A stretch of 64,000 nt of DNA from assembly GCA_036583965.1 (NCBI GenBank), contig JAZBQD010000018.1, forward strand, positions 13,370,867 to 13,434,866, written 5' to 3'. The first letter of the stretch is position 1, and every line of letters starts with the position of its first letter. The stretch is from Prunella strophiata (Eukaryota; Chordata; Aves; Passeriformes; Prunellidae). Shown one piece after another: positions 61,328-64,000 of this stretch. The notes under the pieces were generated by a model that had not been told where the DNA came from, did no database searches, and worked only from the letters and a program-made list of their open reading frames with translations. Both the position numbers and the translations under genes were made by a program.

Positions 61328-62294
61328 CACCTTTGCAATGTCTACTAGAGATATTAAAGCTGCATAATTTTGAGATTTCATGACTTCTGTGTTGTTTTAT
61401 TAGAAAATAAAACCTCCTTTCAGCCATTAATGAAGTATTTATATTTAATAAAGTTTAAGTGTTAGTGGAGAAAAACTGTGTCTTAAATTGAGACTTCAGC
61501 TCCTAATTGGCCTTCTCAAACTGTATGAGACCATTTATGTGCTGAAGGAAGTTGCTGCAGTACCTAGCCATCTGTATAAACCTCCATCTCTATTTTGCTT
61601 ATGTGAATTATAATGGAGATCTACAGGAATCTGTGGTCTGTAGAATATCTTTGTTCAAAATATAATTGTCATGTATCAGCGCAAGTTCTCCTCTGAAGAG
61701 GCCTGAGCAGCCGGTGCAGATAAATATTCTGGACAGCACTTTCTTTTCCATCTGACATTTTCCTCCTTGGGTGCGTGAAATGGGACAGAGTAAGGCAGAC
61801 CAGAAGGTGTTTTGTGAGGCAGCAGAAAATAGCTAGCCAATTTAGTTATCAAACAGCTATTTTAAACCACAAGTATTGAACCTCTTGTGACTTAAATTTT
61901 TGGTGATGAGATATATGCAAAACAAGTTTTATATGGACAATAATACAATGCTTTATGTGTCTGCTGGGTAAATAAATGGAAAGATGAAAAAAAGGAGTCA
62001 ACACATTTGACTAAATGCAGAGGTTGCTTTTATTTCTCACTTCTGTAGCCTCTGAGGACTTATTTCATCAATAATGGGATCCCATTTCATCACAATATTC
62101 CATCCTATTTAATATGGGAATAATAACAACGCTCCAAAAGGTGTCCGGAAAGGAAGAAGTTTGTTGAACAAGTCAGCCTGGAGCTCTGCTACACTTTCTG
62201 AATAAAGGTCTCCTTCCGAATTCTTCTCATTAAAAAACAATCATCTGAAAAGGGAGGGTTTCCCTGCTGGAAACAATTATGTTCTTATATCACA
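61328..62294. other. Non-coding stretch with a possible conserved block
   Basis: No gene recognised. The part at 61755-61990 is described separately; the rest is unique AT-rich DNA. Confidence 0.5.
61755..61990. promoter_or_regulatory. Candidate conserved non-coding element
   Basis: Non-repetitive AT-rich block with intact factor-type motifs: GCTAGCCAATTTAGTTATCA (CCAAT and TTAGTTA), CAGCTATTTTAAACCACAAG (a Runx-like AACCACAA), GACAATAATACAATG (a Sox-like ACAAT) and GGTAAATAAATGG (a forkhead-like TAAATA). It sits 1-1.2 kb before the candidate terminal exon, so it would be intronic if that exon is real. Conservation not demonstrable from one sequence. Confidence 0.22.
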
Positions 62295-62356
62295 CGTATA
62301 TTTGTATATATGTATGTATATATGAATATGTATGTAAATAAATGTGTATAACTATG
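62295..62356. repeat. Degenerate (TA)n/(TATG)n microsatellite
   Basis: CGTATATTTGTATATATGTA, TGTATATATGAATATGTATG and AATGTGTATAACTATG. Interrupted, so probably an old microsatellite. Confidence 0.85.
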
Positions 62357-62965
62357 TAAAAGCTGTAAAACACCATTATTTCTCCTCTGCCATCTGAATC
62401 CTGATACATTAAGCTTGTGGTGGGCTCCTTGGATGTGAAGAGTTCTAATGCAGCTCTTCAAATAACCTTGTTTCTACCAAGCTGTCGTGTTTTCACAGTG
62501 GTCTGTTTGAAGTATATCATTTTACTATAAAATTGCTTCAGAGATAGAAGGTCACATTGTTTTTTCTTTCTGATTTGCTAGTTACATGCTGCTTTACTGT
62601 AGTAACAAGGTTAAGGCCCTGGAATCAAATATAAGAGCAGAATGTTTTCTATTTGAGGGAAAATGAAGATTCATTTAGATTTGCTATACTGACTTGCAGG
62701 GTTTGCACACCAGGATTTTTGCCATGACATCTGATCTCCTTTTATGTATTTGTCAATGCTGTTCTGCAAAAGAGATATTGAGCTTGAACACTAAAACACA
62801 CTGATGGCTGCTGAAGGGTAGATTGATTTAGAGTCTCAAGACAGACTTCACATGATTCATAACTCCTACAAAGCAAGAAGGTTTTAGGTCTGTTAAGCCT
62901 ATGCTAAATCACATACCAGTGAGAGAGGATGAACACACTAAGGAGGTCAGATTTTCACTTTTTAG
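62357..62965. other. Non-coding stretch, probably intron 5' of the candidate exon
   Basis: Unique AT-rich DNA. Near its end, CACACTAAGG at about 62934 could supply a branch-point A some 27 bases before the AG at 62964-62965, followed by a T-rich stretch (GATTTTCACTTTTTAG). Confidence 0.35.
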
Positions 62966-63211
62966 GTACCCTTGAGTACATGGTACCGAAGTATTTCACT
63001 AGCCCAAGACAAACCTCGTGGTCAAGCAGTGATTTACAAAGGGAATAACTTAAAATTTGCACTCACTGATTTGGAGAGCAAAATCATTAATTTGGACCCA
63101 AAGAACAGTGCAGACATATTTAAAAATGTTTACAACAAAATTATACTTACTTTTGTGTTGAGTTTTTTGACTGTCTTTATAACTTTTTTGGTGGTTGCTT
63201 ATATTTTATGA
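62966..63211 (+). CDS. Candidate 3'-terminal coding exon of an unidentified membrane-anchored protein
   Basis: An open frame starts exactly after TTTTTAG, a plausible splice acceptor with a T-rich tract. The TAG itself closes the frame upstream, so coding would enter by splicing, in phase 0 if the first codon is GTA. It encodes 81 residues and ends at TGA 63209-63211. Residues 1-58 are hydrophilic and mixed (STWYRSISLAQDKPRGQ near the start, then LTDLESKIINLDPKNSADIF). Residues 59-81 are a continuous hydrophobic segment (IILTFVLSFLTVFI then TFLVVAYIL) reaching the C terminus. That suggests a tail anchor, the last membrane helix of a larger protein, or less likely a GPI-anchor signal. Two overlapping AATAAA signals follow at once. 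I do not recognise the gene. The exons upstream are not identified and may lie outside the window. Chance ORF remains possible. Confidence 0.4.
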   Translation, partial: VPLSTWYRSISLAQDKPRGQAVIYKGNNLKFALTDLESKIINLDPKNSADIFKNVYNKIILTFVLSFLTVFITFLVVAYIL

Positions 63212-63215
63212 TCCT

Positions 63216-63225
63216 AATAAATAAA
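63216..63225 (+). terminator. Overlapping polyadenylation signals (AATAAATAAA)
   Basis: AATAAA at 63216-63221 and again at 63220-63225, five bases after the stop codon of the candidate exon. If used, the 3' UTR would be only about 20-40 bases. AATAAA is common in AT-rich DNA, so the position relative to the stop is the only support. No strong GU-rich downstream element was seen. Confidence 0.35.
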
Positions 63226-63519
63226 GATGCTAAATATTTTCTTCAACTGAACAGTTTCCATTACAAAAATGTTCTAGAGAGCTAAAAGACAGATATGGGG
63301 TGGAATGCAAATACCTAAGCACATCTGTTTATTGCTATTTTAATTGCCCAGCAAAATGCTGTATTGAATGGGTCACTTTTAGGTCTTTTGTCACATCTGC
63401 CAGCTCTACATAGACCTGTCAGACACAGAGGGTGTAGAAAATGACAATAAGTGTCTATATTAGAGTCCTGAATAGTCCTCTGGATCACCTGCAAGTTTTT
63501 TTTTCTATAGGTAATATTT

Positions 63520-63522
<3 letters not shown>
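63226..63522. other. Non-coding stretch downstream of the candidate exon
   Basis: Unique AT-rich DNA, nothing recognised. Confidence 0.5.

Positions 63523-63549
<27 letters not shown>
63523..63549. repeat. Homopolymer T27
   Basis: Uninterrupted run of 27 T after TAATATTTTCC, followed by AAGTACC. Confidence 0.95.
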
Positions 63550-63551
<2 letters not shown>

Positions 63552-64000
63552 GTACCTATGGACATATTACCCAAAATTTGACAGAAGTAGACTACATCTA
63601 AAAACAAATTGTAATGTTTTGGCACTTGACATTTTATTGCTTGTCAAGCTTGCCCCATGACATTCTCACGTCTCCAATGCAAAAAAATATGATGGTGATG
63701 TAACTTGGATGAAAATTACCACACCATTTCAGTTCTTAAATAGAATAGCATAGTGAAAGCAAGATTTTGGCAAAACAAAGTCCTTGAATACATAATTAAT
63801 CCCACTACAGAGAAACAGGGCTGCATATGTGCTCCAAGATAAACGTACTCTTAAATGCTACAATAAACTGAAGCCAAAGAAAATAGGTATAGAACAGAGA
63901 CAAGAAAGACACGTTCACAGAAATGTAGAATAAGAGGAAAAACCTGTGAAAGAAGGTGAAAGCAAGATATTTCAATCAATCAACAGGAATAAGCATGGGG
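63550..64000. other. Non-coding stretch to window end
   Basis: AT-rich unique DNA with no recognisable feature. Confidence 0.5.

Noticed and set aside
1..64000. CRISPR arrays, bacterial operons, prophage or plasmid features, toxin genes
   Set aside because: No regularly spaced repeats, dense coding or bacterial signals; the window is vertebrate nuclear DNA.

Overview
The window looks like AT-rich, CpG-poor nuclear DNA from a bird, most likely a neoavian such as a passerine. Four things point there. A CR1 LINE tail at 27631-28060 has the usual avian 3' end. A much older CR1 piece lies at 3395-3735. A solo retroviral LTR at 45856-46399 closely resembles a family I know as abundant in neoavian genomes. 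No mammalian-type Alu, B1 or L1 material was recognised. The sequence has no bacterial features: no operons, ribosome binding sites or dense ORFs. Nearly every open frame is a chance opening of 60-170 codons without recognisable domains.

Layout. 1-3394: unique sequence with one ancient MIR/L2-like tail near 2012-2095. 3395-3735: ancient CR1, minus strand. 3736-27630: a long non-coding stretch with homopolymers (T48 at 7614, A29 at 9274, C19 at 25308), a CR1 3' end near 12911 and several blocks with the look of conserved regulatory elements (about 4160, 12030, 16785, 22265 and 22785). 27631-28060: younger CR1, minus strand. 28061-45855: mostly unique sequence, with a T-rich tract at 28521, an 18-bp-arm hairpin at 33014-33069 and a short CR1 or CR1-tailed SINE end near 42687. 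45856-46399: solo LTR, minus strand, with perfect 5-bp target duplications (GACTC). 46400-62965: unique DNA with more poly(A)/poly(T) tracts. 62966-63211: the only gene part I would defend, a candidate last coding exon on the plus strand. It begins directly after a splice-acceptor-like AG, encodes 81 residues ending in a hydrophobic segment, and is followed within 15 bases by overlapping AATAAA signals.

The window therefore reads as intergenic or intronic DNA, with the 3' end of an unidentified membrane-protein gene at its right edge. There is no gene set acting together and no convincing sign of a new biological system. The points most worth checking are the terminal exon, the exact-duplication solo LTR, the hairpin and the candidate conserved blocks. 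All family assignments are from memory of consensus sequences; no search was run.
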